Shown: positions 41,201 through 49,715, counted from the first letter of the stretch. The stretch: 64,000 bases of DNA from Arthrobacter sulfonylureivorans (GCA_004000035.1 RJAE01000005.1:62001-126000); one strand, 5' to 3'. Numbers and translations: made by a program. The notes: generated by a model not told the origin, from the sequence alone.

Positions 41201-42064
41201 CTACTTCTCCCAGTCGAAGAAACCCTTGCCAGACTTGCGGCCGAGCTCCCCGCGGGCCACCTTGTCCCGCAGGATCTGCGGCGGAGCAAACCGGTCCCCG
41301 AGCGTGGAATGCAGGTACTCGGCGATGCCCAAGCGGACGTCCAGCCCCACGATGTCGGTGGTCTTTAGCGGGCCCACCGGGTGCTTATAGCCCAGCACCA
41401 TGGCGGCGTCGATATCCTCCGCTGACGCCACGCCTTCTTCCACCATCCGCATGGCTTCCAGCGCAATGGCCACGCCCAGCCGCGAGGAGGCGAAGCCCGG
41501 CGCGTCATTCACGACGACGGCGGTCTTCTTCAGTGCCTCGACCCAGCTTCGGGAGGCGGCGGCGAGCTCTTCCGAAGTCTTCGGAGCCAGCACCACTTCC
41601 ACCAGCTGCGACGCCGGCACCGGATTGAAGAAATGCAGGCCGCAGAAGTTCGCCGGCCGCTGCAGTTGGTCGGCCAGCTTGGTGATGGACAGCGAGGACG
41701 TGTTCGTCGCCAGCCACGCGGTCGGCGAAAGCTGGGCTTCCACGGCCATCAGCGCGGTGGACTTAAGGTCGAAGTCCTCCGGCACGGCCTCCACCACCAG
41801 GCCGCAGGTGGCGAACGATCCGTAGTCGACGGACACGGACAGCCGGGACGTCAGCGCATCCAGCGACTCTTCGGTGGTGCCACGCTCCACGCTCTTGGCC
41901 AACGCGCCGGCCACCCGCTCGTGCGCGGCCTGGGCCGCGGCGTCGTCGCGCTCCACCACGACGACGTCGGCACCTGCGGTCAGGAACGCGTGGGCAATGC
42001 CGGCGCCCATGCGGCCGCCGCCGAGGACACCTACGTTGTTGGGAATGGTCTGCACAGGATTCAT
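41201..42064 (-). CDS. paaH: 3-Hydroxyacyl-CoA dehydrogenase, probable PaaH
   Basis: 287 residues, single-domain type. The NAD-binding fold is VGVLGGGRMGAGIAHAFL near residue 10; catalytic features are GLHFFNPVPASQLVEVV (His) near residue 135 and NDAPGFASSRLGVAI near 180. PaaH oxidises 3-hydroxyadipyl-CoA. As third gene after thiolase and hydratase in a unit with a PaaR-type operator, the paa role is likely. It starts 6 nt after the hydratase stop. Confidence 0.85.
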   Translation of the reverse strand: MNPVQTIPNNVGVLGGGRMGAGIAHAFLTAGADVVVVERDDAAAQAAHERVAGALAKSVERGTTEESLDALTSRLSVSVDYGSFATCGLVVEAVPEDFDLKSTALMAVEAQLSPTAWLATNTSSLSITKLADQLQRPANFCGLHFFNPVPASQLVEVVLAPKTSEELAAASRSWVEALKKTAVVVNDAPGFASSRLGVAIALEAMRMVEEGVASAEDIDAAMVLGYKHPVGPLKTTDIVGLDVRLGIAEYLHSTLGDRFAPPQILRDKVARGELGRKSGKGFFDWEK

Positions 42065-42069
42065 CTCGC

Positions 42070-42879
42070 TTACTCGGATTCGTTCTGCTTCGCTGCACTA
42101 CGGGCGGCACTCTTGGCAGCGCTCTTATCTAAGAAAGTCTGCATCCGGTCGAATTTGGCCTGGGACTCAAACAGAATGCCCTGGGCCACGGTGTCGATCA
42201 CCGGGTGCGCTTCACGCGGGGTGTGGAACACGGTCTTGGTGAGGCGGACGGCCAGCGGGTCTTGCTTGCCGATCCGGTCCGCCAGCGCATGCGCGGCCTC
42301 GATCAGGTTGGCGGACTCGTGGATTTCGGTGACCAGTCGGGCCGCCAGCGCTTCGTCGGCGTCCAGGATGCGGCCGGCCAACAGGATCTCCTTGGCCAGC
42401 GGCTCCCCCACCAGTTCCTTCAGGCGCCAAGTGGCTCCGGCCGCGGCCATGATGCCCAGGCCGGTTTCCGGCTGGCCGATCTTTACCGACGGCGTGGCGA
42501 TGCGGAAGTCGGCGGCGTAGGCCAGTTCCGCCCCCCCGCCGAGGGCGAAGCCGTCCAGGGCGGCGATGACCGGCAGCGGCAGCCGGGCAATCCGGTGGAA
42601 AACGGTGGAGTTGATGCCCGCCAGCGCGTCGTCGCGGCGCCGTTCACGCAGCTGGGAGATATCCGCGCCGGATGCGAAGATCCCCTTGCCGTTGACCTCG
42701 GTGCCGGACAGGATCAGGATCCGCGGTTCGCGCTCCAGCACGGCGCACACGGAGTGCAGTTCGTCCACCATGGCCTGGTCGATGGCGTTGCGGACTTCCG
42801 GCCTGTTCAACGTCACGTGGACGCGGTCATCCCGCTCGTCCACGCGCAGCGTACTGAAGGAGTAGTCGGCGAAGAGCAT
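42070..42879 (-). CDS. paaF: Enoyl-CoA hydratase, probable PaaF
   Basis: 269 residues from ATG 42879, whose A is the last base of the thiolase stop (TGATG). Crotonase motifs: KGIFASGADISQL near residue 65 and AALDGFALGGGAELAYAAD near 100. The catalytic Glu is present in IGQPETGLGIMAAAGATW, unlike in the PaaG-type protein at 23482. PaaF hydrates 2,3-dehydroadipyl-CoA. The last 25 residues are a Lys/Ala-rich tail. Confidence 0.82.
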   Translation of the reverse strand: MLFADYSFSTLRVDERDDRVHVTLNRPEVRNAIDQAMVDELHSVCAVLEREPRILILSGTEVNGKGIFASGADISQLRERRRDDALAGINSTVFHRIARLPLPVIAALDGFALGGGAELAYAADFRIATPSVKIGQPETGLGIMAAAGATWRLKELVGEPLAKEILLAGRILDADEALAARLVTEIHESANLIEAAHALADRIGKQDPLAVRLTKTVFHTPREAHPVIDTVAQGILFESQAKFDRMQTFLDKSAAKSAARSAAKQNESE

Positions 42880-44090
42880 CAGACCCGCTCGACGATCATC
42901 GACGTGCCCTGGCCGACCCCCACACACATGGTGGCCAGGCCGCGCTGTGCGCCTTCGCGCTCCATCCGGCCCAGCAGGGTCACCACCAGACGGGAGCCGC
43001 TGGAACCGAGCGGGTGCCCCAAAGCGATGGCACCGCCATCGTTGTTCACAATGCCCTGGTCCAGCTTCAGGTCACGCAGCACCGCGAGCGACTGGGTGGC
43101 GAATGCTTCGTTGAGCTCCACCGCGCCCAAGTCATCGATGCTCCAGCCTGCGCGGTCCAAAACCTTGCGGGTGGCGGGCACCGGCCCGATGCCCATGATC
43201 TCCGGCGCGACGCCGGCCGATGCGCCGTCGACAATGCGGGCGCGGGGTGTGAGGCCGAACCTGTTGACGGCGGCCTCGGACGCAATCACGATCGCCGACG
43301 CGCCGTCGTTGAGCGAACTGGAGTTGCCCGCGGTGACCACACCGTCCGGCTTGATGATGGGCCGGAGTCCGGCAAGAACCTCCAGTGTGGTTCCGGGGCG
43401 GGGTCCCTCATCGGTGTCGACGACGGTGTCGCCCTTCCGTCCCTTAACCGTCACCGGGACGATTTCCTCCTTGAGCCTACCCGCCTCGATGGCTGCGATG
43501 GCACGCTCATGTGACTGCACGGCGAACGCGTCGGCGTCCTCGCGGGAAATGCCGTACACATCGGCCACTTCCTCTGCGGTCTGCGGCATGGAGTAGGTCA
43601 TCTTGCCGCCGCGACTGAGGTCGCCCTTGGCGAAACGCTGGTTGACGAAGCGCCAGCCGATGGAGGTATCGAAAATTTCGCCCGGCTTGGCGAAGGCCTT
43701 GGCCGGCTTCTCCTGGACCCACGGGGCCCGGCTCATCGATTCCACGCCGCCGGCGATGACGATGTCTGCCGCGCCGGCCTTGATCATGTGCGAGGCCTGG
43801 ATGATGGCGCTCAGGCCGGAGGCACACAGGCGATTGACCGTGATGCCGGGAACGTGGTCGGCGTAGCCGGCCAGCAGCCAAGCCATCCGGGCCACGTTGC
43901 GGTTTTCCTCACCCGCGCCGTTGGCGTTGCCGAGAATGACTTCCTCGACCGCATCCGGATCGATGCCGGCCCGGGTGACGGCCTCCTTGACGACCAGCGC
44001 CGCCAGATCGTCGGGACGGACTGCGGACAATGCGCCTCCGTAGCGGCCAACCGGGGTCCGCGCCCCGCCAATCAGGAATGCCTCAGCCAT
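42879..44090 (-). CDS. paaJ: 3-Oxoadipyl-CoA/acetyl-CoA thiolase, probable PaaJ
   Basis: 403 residues. Catalytic residues are recognisable: Cys89 in NRLCASGLSA, the NEAFATQSL motif, His in GHPLGSSGSRLV and Cys in CVGVGQGTSM. The protein fits the PcaF/PaaJ thiolases that cleave 3-oxoadipyl-CoA to succinyl-CoA and acetyl-CoA; a general beta-oxidation role is the alternative. First gene of thiolase-paaF-paaH. GAGGG is 10 nt before the ATG, and a PaaR-type site lies 72-91 nt upstream. Confidence 0.88.
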   Translation of the reverse strand: MAEAFLIGGARTPVGRYGGALSAVRPDDLAALVVKEAVTRAGIDPDAVEEVILGNANGAGEENRNVARMAWLLAGYADHVPGITVNRLCASGLSAIIQASHMIKAGAADIVIAGGVESMSRAPWVQEKPAKAFAKPGEIFDTSIGWRFVNQRFAKGDLSRGGKMTYSMPQTAEEVADVYGISREDADAFAVQSHERAIAAIEAGRLKEEIVPVTVKGRKGDTVVDTDEGPRPGTTLEVLAGLRPIIKPDGVVTAGNSSSLNDGASAIVIASEAAVNRFGLTPRARIVDGASAGVAPEIMGIGPVPATRKVLDRAGWSIDDLGAVELNEAFATQSLAVLRDLKLDQGIVNNDGGAIALGHPLGSSGSRLVVTLLGRMEREGAQRGLATMCVGVGQGTSMIVERV

Positions 44091-44161
44091 AGAAATAATC
44101 CCTCGCTTGATCGATCAACGATGACGGTGAGCGGCCGCTCCGGCTGCCTGACAGCAAAAAT

Positions 44162-44181
44162 TACCGACCGACCGTTCTATA
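44162..44181. promoter_or_regulatory. PaaR-type operator before the thiolase operon
   Basis: 8-4-8 site: TACCGACC, GACC, GTTCTATA. The left half and spacer are identical to the paaZ site; the right half matches 5 of 8 positions. Confidence 0.6.
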
Positions 44182-44265
44182 AAGAATCCCACGCCGCTCT
44201 GGGCCGGTCAACTGGTGTGACGGCCAGGGGCGAAGTTACAGCTGCACGGCGGCAGAGCCCGGCAG

Positions 44266-44754
44266 CTAAACCAGGCGGCCATACTCTTCCACCAGCTCCT
44301 CGATGGGCCGGCCGGGCGCCAGGCCGACGGGGTTGCCATCTAGCAACGCCCCCAACTGCTCAAAGCACTGATGCCAGCCGGCGGCCACCCTCGCCGCCCA
44401 CGCGGGGTCTTGCAGTGAATTCGCCAGGGACAGCGTGCCGCCTCCCCGTTCCGCCGACTCCACCGTCCATCGCAGGACTTCTTGGTCCCAGCTAAACGCC
44501 AGGGTCCGCCCCGGCACCACCTCCAGCACCTGGCCGGCATCCGGGTCTTCGCCGGGAAACAGGAACTGGATGGTGCCGTCGATCCTGAGGTCCAGCCTGA
44601 CACCGCAGGGGAACCAGGCCGAAAGCTCGTCGTCGTCGGTGAGCGCGCGCCACAGCCGGTTGGCGCCGTGGTCGAATTGTTGGCGGATCAGCAGTACCGG
44701 CTGCCCGGGTCCGCTGCGGTCCACGCTGACCTGGGGGTCAATGCCGCCGGACAT
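44266..44754 (-). CDS. SRPBCC/AHSA1 domain protein 1
   Basis: 162 residues from ATG 44754, preceded by a strong CAGGAGGAG site; ATG 44775 overlaps the upstream stop and is less likely. The fold is seen in RALTDDDELSAWFPCG, VLEVVPGRTLAFSWD and GWHQCFEQLGALLDG, typical of AHSA1-like START proteins. These bind hydrophobic ligands or act in stress; the ligand is unknown. It is paired with a second SRPBCC gene upstream. Confidence 0.82.
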   Translation of the reverse strand: MSGGIDPQVSVDRSGPGQPVLLIRQQFDHGANRLWRALTDDDELSAWFPCGVRLDLRIDGTIQFLFPGEDPDAGQVLEVVPGRTLAFSWDQEVLRWTVESAERGGGTLSLANSLQDPAWAARVAAGWHQCFEQLGALLDGNPVGLAPGRPIEELVEEYGRLV

Positions 44755-44774
44755 GGTCTCCTCCTGACCCAGCA

Positions 44775-45248
44775 TCACGCTGCGGCTTGGTCCCGGCCCT
44801 CGGCCTTGGCCGCGATCTCTTCCAGATCCCTGGCCATCTGCTTGCGCGTGATGCCGATTGCGAGCTTCCCGAACAGCGCCAGCATCACTTTGGCGAAAGC
44901 CCCGGGGTTCTCCATCTCGGCGCCGAAAAACATGCTGAGCCGGGTGCCGCCGCCTGCCGGCGCGAGTGTGAACCGGGTGGTGTAGTCGGCGCCGTTCGAC
45001 TTCGCCTTGACCGTGGTGGAGGTCGGCGCATCCATGTCCGCCACCCACATCTCCTCGGTGGCTTCCTTGCCCATCATCTTCCGGGTCTCACGCCACCGGT
45101 AGCCCTCGGCGTAGTCGCCGGGCGTCAGGATCTCCACGCGGGATATGGAGCTCAGTGTCCGGGCGGAACCAGGGATGTCGGTAAGGACGCGCCAGACGGC
45201 TTCGGCCGGCGCGTTGACGTGCTGGACTAGTTCAAGGTGATGGCCCAC
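44775..45248 (-). CDS. SRPBCC family protein 2
   Basis: 157 residues from GTG 45248. The pattern LVQHVNAPAEAVWRVLTDI at the start, FTLAPAGGGTRLSMFFGAEM near residue 100 and a terminal amphipathic helix mark a polyketide cyclase-like START fold. No enzyme motif is visible, so ligand binding is the safest call. It ends 20 nt before the start of the second SRPBCC gene; the two probably form one unit. Confidence 0.8.
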   Translation of the reverse strand: MGHHLELVQHVNAPAEAVWRVLTDIPGSARTLSSISRVEILTPGDYAEGYRWRETRKMMGKEATEEMWVADMDAPTSTTVKAKSNGADYTTRFTLAPAGGGTRLSMFFGAEMENPGAFAKVMLALFGKLAIGITRKQMARDLEEIAAKAEGRDQAAA

Positions 45249-45430
45249 TGTGGCTCTTTCGGCAGGAGACGTTGGTCTGCCAACAGCCTAGTGGAGAGCA
45301 TCTGGGTCTTCGAGCAGCCGCGAGTGAAGAGTGGCGGACCGGCGGCGCGGAAGCGGCCCATCATGCGACGGCTGGCCGTTTGAGGACCGTTGCTGTCCAC
45401 AATCCCCTACCGCTGGCTGACGGGAGCCTT

Positions 45431-45436
45431 TACGCT
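45431..45436 (+). promoter_or_regulatory. -10 box TACGCT, near-leaderless start of the VOC gene
   Basis: TACGCT, 7 nt (CTACGCC), then ATG 45444. Confidence 0.4.
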
Positions 45437-45443
45437 CTACGCC

Positions 45444-45881
45444 ATGACGTACAACATCCAGATGGCGGTTGATTGCAAGAACGCGCATGCTCAGGCCGAT
45501 TGGTGGGCGGAAACGCTGGGTTGGGCGGTGGAACCCACAGACCAGGACTTCATCACCAGCATGATCGAGCAAGGGTTCGCCACCGACGCCGACACGATCG
45601 TCCACAACAACGTTCGCGTGTGGAAAGACGGAGCGGCAATCTGCCCGCCGGATCAGGTAGCGAGCAAAGCGAGGCAGCGGATCCTCTTCCAGCCGGTTCC
45701 GGAGTCCAAGTCGGTCAAGAACCGGATCCACTGGGACGTCCGTTTGGCCGGGGAAGACAAGGACGAGGTCCGGGCACGGCTGGAAGCCCGTGGTGCCACT
45801 TTCTTGTACTCGGAGTCGCAGGGCCCGCACGGCTGGCACACGATGACCGACCCGGAAGGCAACGAGTTCTGCATCTCCTAG
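45444..45881 (+). CDS. VOC-family (glyoxalase-like) protein
   Basis: 145 residues from ATG 45444; the frame is open 18 codons further. It has the vicinal oxygen chelate pattern: MAVDCKNAHAQADWWAETLG at the start, RIHWDVRLAGEDKDEVRARL near residue 92 and TMTDPEGNEFCIS at the end. The metal ligands are only partly evident, so enzymatic activity is uncertain. It ends convergently with the PRC/DUF2382 gene; a shared hairpin lies between. Confidence 0.85.
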   Translation: MTYNIQMAVDCKNAHAQADWWAETLGWAVEPTDQDFITSMIEQGFATDADTIVHNNVRVWKDGAAICPPDQVASKARQRILFQPVPESKSVKNRIHWDVRLAGEDKDEVRARLEARGATFLYSESQGPHGWHTMTDPEGNEFCIS

Positions 45882-45898
45882 AGGCTGCGGGCCAGCGA

Positions 45899-45929
45899 GA
45901 GGCCCCAGAGGTAAATCCCCCGGGGCCTC
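45899..45929. terminator. Bidirectional terminator between VOC and PRC genes
   Basis: GAGGCCCC pairs exactly with GGGGCCTC across a 15-nt loop, centred between two convergent stops (45881 and 45953). Confidence 0.6.
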
Positions 45930-45952
45930 ACGCGGCGACAAACACCTGACGA

Positions 45953-46906
45953 TCAGTGGCGGTTGCCGCCCCTCACATCATCATCGGCCTCGACCTCTTC
46001 CTTGCGCACGTCCGTGGAAACGGTCTCCTGGTCGGTAACGGTATTTTTATCGAGCCGGACGCGTTCAACCGGGACGGTTTCCTTGTCCACCACCGGCTTT
46101 TCCGCGTGCAGGGTCACTTCGTGCTCAGCCTCGCTGAACTCTGGCCCGGAGAGCGCCTCGCCGCGGTTGGCGTCAGTAATCGGTTCCCGCTCAAGGCGCA
46201 CCTCTTCACGCTGAACGGGGACCGTGCGGGTGACATTCTCGGTAACGACGTACTTGCGCAGCCTGGCCTTTCCGACTTCCTGGGATTCGGTGTCCACCCG
46301 CACCCGCTCCTCCGAACGGGTCATAGCGTCGTCGGCCCCTGCCCGGGAGGTGTCATAGTCCGTTCCGTACCTGCCGGCGGTTTCGTCCGTTCCGTGCCTG
46401 CCGGCGGTTTCGCGGGAGGTGTCCCTGTCCGCAATGCCGGTGGTACCAACGGTGCCAGTGGTCCCGGCGGTTCCGGTGGTCCCGGCCGTTCCGGTGCGCG
46501 TAGTGCCGCCGTCTCCGCTGTAGCCCGCGTTGCCTGCATTGCCTGCATTGCCTGCATTGCCTGCATTGCCTGCATTGCCTGCATTGCCTGCGGCCAAGCC
46601 GTAGTGACGGTAAAGGCGATCCTCCTCTGACTCGTCCAGATGTCCCTCCGGGTCCACGCGCGGGGCGTCCTTGATTTGGTCCTTGGTGTAGGGCACGCGG
46701 AGGTCCCCGCCCTCGGTGGTGGCATTGTCAAGCGGGACGAAGCTTTCGGACATGCCGAACAGGCCGGTCTTGACCGTTGCCCAACTCGGCTCATCGGTCC
46801 GGTCGTCGAGGTAGAGTTCCCCGAGCGATCCGATCTTGCTTCCTTCGGAATCGATCACATTGGCGCTGCTGCCGACCAGACGGTCGATTTTATCCTTGGC
46901 GATCAT
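45953..46906 (-). CDS. PRC-barrel and DUF2382 domain protein with tandem GNA repeats
   Basis: 317 residues, AAGGAGATGAA before the ATG. Residues 1-80 are a PRC barrel (LVGSSANVIDSEGSKIGSLG). Residues 108-150 are a linker with seven AGN triplets and then TGTAGTTGTAG-type repeats. Residues 205-300 are DUF2382 (LRKYVVTENVTRTVPVQREE, VVDKETVPVERVRLDKNTV). Such proteins are abundant in desiccation- and stress-tolerant actinobacteria and may coat or shield cell components; the role is unproven. The repeats come from a 9-bp DNA tandem. Confidence 0.88.
   Translation of the reverse strand: MIAKDKIDRLVGSSANVIDSEGSKIGSLGELYLDDRTDEPSWATVKTGLFGMSESFVPLDNATTEGGDLRVPYTKDQIKDAPRVDPEGHLDESEEDRLYRHYGLAAGNAGNAGNAGNAGNAGNAGNAGYSGDGGTTRTGTAGTTGTAGTTGTVGTTGIADRDTSRETAGRHGTDETAGRYGTDYDTSRAGADDAMTRSEERVRVDTESQEVGKARLRKYVVTENVTRTVPVQREEVRLEREPITDANRGEALSGPEFSEAEHEVTLHAEKPVVDKETVPVERVRLDKNTVTDQETVSTDVRKEEVEADDDVRGGNRH
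46532..46585 (-). repeat. 9-bp minisatellite in the PRC/DUF2382 gene
   Basis: Six perfect tandem copies of GCCTGCATT (plus strand), with degenerate copies on both sides to 46523 and 46594. The 9-bp unit adds or removes three residues (AGN) without changing frame, so copy number may vary between strains. Confidence 0.9.
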
Positions 46907-47404
46907 TTCATCTCCTTGTTGGTTCCACCGGCCACGGCTTGACCGGGGCGCGGACGCTCCGTCGGCACGGGTGTGCTGCCGGGCGCGATGATGGTTTTGG
47001 ATGCTTCTGCCGTCCCCCGCTCGAACGGGTAGAGGCGGTCAGATCGGTAGGCCGTCGGGCTGGGTTCCCATTCCCCCAGCGGGTTCAGCCCCCGAGCTGT
47101 CAGGAGGGCCGGAAGGCCGTTTTACGCCGACCCCTGGTTCTGTTCCACTGTTGGCCGGAAGGTTGCTTACACTGTAAGCAAAGCATGCTTAGCATTCACC
47201 TGCAACCCCCGTCGGCCAAAAATTATCGTGCTGAAACCACCTCCAGCCAACGGTCTACGCTGTGCTGTCTTGCCAGACCTCGCCCGCTGCCTTGGCATGG
47301 TGTGGTGGGCGTCTGGGGCGGCACCGCCGAACTGAAATCACCGCCGGATTCCCGGGCATGGGACCCGCAAAAGGTCATCGCAACCGCAACGATAAACTCG
47401 AAGG
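46907..47404. other. 498-bp intergenic region between PRC/DUF2382 gene and menB
   Basis: No credible gene is seen on either strand. It holds the divergent promoters. A perfect 9-bp inverted repeat with one central base, TTGCTTACA and TGTAAGCAA, lies at 47163-47181, directly followed by the palindrome AAGCATGCTT. The half-site TTGCTTACA recurs in the bldC promoter at about 60979-60987. A longer interrupted hairpin (CCAGAC/GTCTGG arms) spans about 47274-47323. The stretch 47180-47260 is more AT-rich than its surroundings. Confidence 0.5.
47393..47398 (+). promoter_or_regulatory. -10 box TAAACT, leaderless start of menB
   Basis: TAAACT, 6 nt (CGAAGG), then GTG 47405. The AAGG touches the GTG, too close for a ribosome binding site. 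Confidence 0.5.
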
Positions 47405-48424
47405 GTGACTTCCGAGACCCCTACCCCAGCCAGCACCACCTCCGCCAGCAGCACCGGCCAGGCGCAGCCTGACCTTCCGGAGAAGGTTTCCGACCTCTTC
47501 GACCCCCAGCGCTGGCGCGTAGTGGAAGGCTTCGACTTCCAAGACATGACCTACCACCGCCAGGTGGAGCGCGACGCCGACGGCACCGTGGTCCGCGACC
47601 TGCCCGCCGTTCGCATCGCGTTCAACCGGCCAGAGGTGCGCAACGCGTTCCGCCCCGGCACTGTCGACGAGCTCTACCGGGCGATGGACCATGCACGGAT
47701 GACACCGGACGTCGCCACCGTGCTGCTGACCGGCAACGGCCCCTCCGCCAAGGACGGCGGCCACTCGTTCTGTTCCGGCGGCGACCAGCGCATCCGCGGC
47801 CGTGATGGGTATCGCTACCCGGTAGAAAACGCCGCCGGGGAATCCGCAGAATTTATCGATCCGGCCCGCGCCGGCCGGCTGCACATTCTGGAAGTCCAGC
47901 GGCTGATGCGCACCATGCCCAAGGTGGTCATCGCCGTCGTCAACGGCTGGGCAGCCGGCGGCGGCCACTCGCTGCACGTGGTTTCCGACCTGACCATCGC
48001 CTCCCGCCAGCACGGCAAATTCAAGCAGACCGATGCCACCGTGGGCAGCTTCGACGCGGGCTACGGCTCCGCCTTGCTGGCCCGGCAGATCGGCCAGAAG
48101 GCGGCGCGGGAGATTTTCTTCCTGGCCCGCGAATACTCCGCGGAGGACATGGTCCGCATGGGTGCGGTCAACGAGGCGGTCGACCATGAGCGTCTCGAAG
48201 AGGTGGCGCTGGAGTACGCCGCGGACATCGCGCGGCAATCGCCGCAGGCCATCCGGATGCTCAAGTTCGCCTTCAACCTGGCCGACGACGGGCTGGCCGG
48301 CCAGCAGGTCTTCGCCGGTGAAGCCACCCGACTGGCGTATATGACGGACGAGGCCGTCGAAGGCAAGGAGGCGTTCCTGGCCAAGCGCGACCCGGACTGG
48401 TCTTCGTTCCCCTACTACTTCTAA
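47405..48424 (+). CDS. menB: 1,4-Dihydroxy-2-naphthoyl-CoA synthase
   Basis: 339 residues, longer at the N-terminus than the roughly 285 of E. coli, as usual in Actinobacteria. It closes the second ring by a Dieckmann-type reaction on o-succinylbenzoyl-CoA. Crotonase-fold marks: FNRPEVRNAFRPGTVDELYR near residue 77, SFCSGGDQRIRGRDGY near 120, VVNGWAAGGGHSLHVVSDLT near 180, and TVGSFDAGYGSALLARQIG near 213. It heads menB-menE-menA. Confidence 0.95.
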   Translation: MTSETPTPASTTSASSTGQAQPDLPEKVSDLFDPQRWRVVEGFDFQDMTYHRQVERDADGTVVRDLPAVRIAFNRPEVRNAFRPGTVDELYRAMDHARMTPDVATVLLTGNGPSAKDGGHSFCSGGDQRIRGRDGYRYPVENAAGESAEFIDPARAGRLHILEVQRLMRTMPKVVIAVVNGWAAGGGHSLHVVSDLTIASRQHGKFKQTDATVGSFDAGYGSALLARQIGQKAAREIFFLAREYSAEDMVRMGAVNEAVDHERLEEVALEYAADIARQSPQAIRMLKFAFNLADDGLAGQQVFAGEATRLAYMTDEAVEGKEAFLAKRDPDWSSFPYYF

Positions 48425-48434
48425 GGCGGCCGGG

Positions 48435-49592
48435 ATGGACATCGATCCGGCCCTGTCCGCGCTGACGGCAGCGCTGGGCGGCGAGGGCCCCGCGGTCGAA
48501 ATCGCGGCCGATGGTACCCCGCTGCCGGTGACTTCCCCCGGGCTGGCGCCGGATAGCGCCGCGATTGTCCGGACCTCGGGTTCCACCGGCACACCCAAGG
48601 CCACCATGCTGGGGATCGACGCGCTGGCCGCGTCGTCAATGGGCACTGCGCTGCGGCTGGGCGGCGAGGGGCAGTGGCTGCTGACGCTGGCACCAAACTA
48701 CGTCGCCGGCCTGCAGGTGCTGGTCCGCTCGCTCTACGCCGGCACCCGGCCTTGGGCCATGGACCTGTCCCACGGTTTCACCGCACAGGCCTTCACCGAC
48801 GCCGCCTCCGCGCTGACCGACCGGTTCCGCATCACCTCGCTGGTGCCTACTCAACTGCATCGGCTGCTCACCGCCTCGGCGCCGGACACGGTCAAGGCAC
48901 TGCGCCGCTTCGACGCGATCCTGCTGGGCGGGGCCCGGATGCCGGCGGCGCTGGGGACGGAAGCGGCCAAGCATTCCCTGAAGATCGTGCGCACCTACGG
49001 GATGAGCGAGACCTGCGGCGGCTGCGTGTACGACGGCGTGCCGCTTCAGGGCGTCAGGCTGCAGCTCCAGGAGGGCCGAGTGCTGATCGGCGGCGACGTG
49101 GTGGCCGGCGGCTACCTGGGGAATCCGGAGCTGACGGCAGCGCACTTCAGCGAGTCCGGCGGCACCCGGTGGTTCCGCACCGAAGACCTGGGTGAGGTCG
49201 ACGACGCCGGTACCCTCACCGTGAGCGGGCGCGCGGACGACGTGCTGATCACCGGCGGCGTCAAGGTATCTGCGGCTGCCGTGGCCGAGGCAATTGAAGG
49301 GCTCCCGGAGGTGCGGACGGCATTGGTGGCCGGAATCGCGGATCCGGAGTGGGGCACCAAGGTGTGCGCCGCCGTCGTCGGTTCCGCCACCGTGGATCAG
49401 ATCCGGGCGCGCGTCCGCGCGGCCTTGGGGAGCCCGGCCGTCCCGCGCCACGTTGTGCACCTGGACGCGCTGCCGCTGCTGTCCAACGGGAAACCGGACC
49501 GCTTGGCCGTGGCCGATATGCTGCGCCGGTCAGCGGCGGAGGCCGTGCCGCACGGCGACGGGCAGCGTGGCGCGGAACCGCCGCAACCGTGA
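48435..49592 (+). CDS. menE: o-Succinylbenzoate-CoA ligase
   Basis: 385 residues, a short MenE as in other Actinobacteria. It activates o-succinylbenzoate with ATP and CoA. Adenylate-forming motifs: IVRTSGSTGTPKATMLG near residue 45, VRTYGMSETCGGCVYDG near 185, WFRTEDLGEV near 245, and GRADDVLITGGVKV near 262. The ATG lies 10 nt after the menB stop; both are co-transcribed. The last 20 residues are a polar tail. Confidence 0.93.
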   Translation: MDIDPALSALTAALGGEGPAVEIAADGTPLPVTSPGLAPDSAAIVRTSGSTGTPKATMLGIDALAASSMGTALRLGGEGQWLLTLAPNYVAGLQVLVRSLYAGTRPWAMDLSHGFTAQAFTDAASALTDRFRITSLVPTQLHRLLTASAPDTVKALRRFDAILLGGARMPAALGTEAAKHSLKIVRTYGMSETCGGCVYDGVPLQGVRLQLQEGRVLIGGDVVAGGYLGNPELTAAHFSESGGTRWFRTEDLGEVDDAGTLTVSGRADDVLITGGVKVSAAAVAEAIEGLPEVRTALVAGIADPEWGTKVCAAVVGSATVDQIRARVRAALGSPAVPRHVVHLDALPLLSNGKPDRLAVADMLRRSAAEAVPHGDGQRGAEPPQP

Positions 49593-49715
49593 CATCCGGC
49601 ACTCCTGCTCCGCCAGCTGCACGGCCCACCGGCCCCCATGGGCGAGAATAGAACCTTGCTGCGGATGCCCGCAGCCCATGATGTACCAGTCCCCCACAGG
49701 TAAGGATCTTCCACA

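Noticed and set aside
44754-45048. Long N-terminal extension of SRPBCC protein 1
   Set aside because: It is an alternative frame of the second SRPBCC gene; the ATG at 44754 has a strong CAGGAGGAG site.
46907-47404. tRNA-like T-arm (GGGTTCAGCCCC) in the intergenic region
   Set aside because: The loop lacks the conserved A of TTCRANY and no acceptor, D or anticodon arms could be placed around it.
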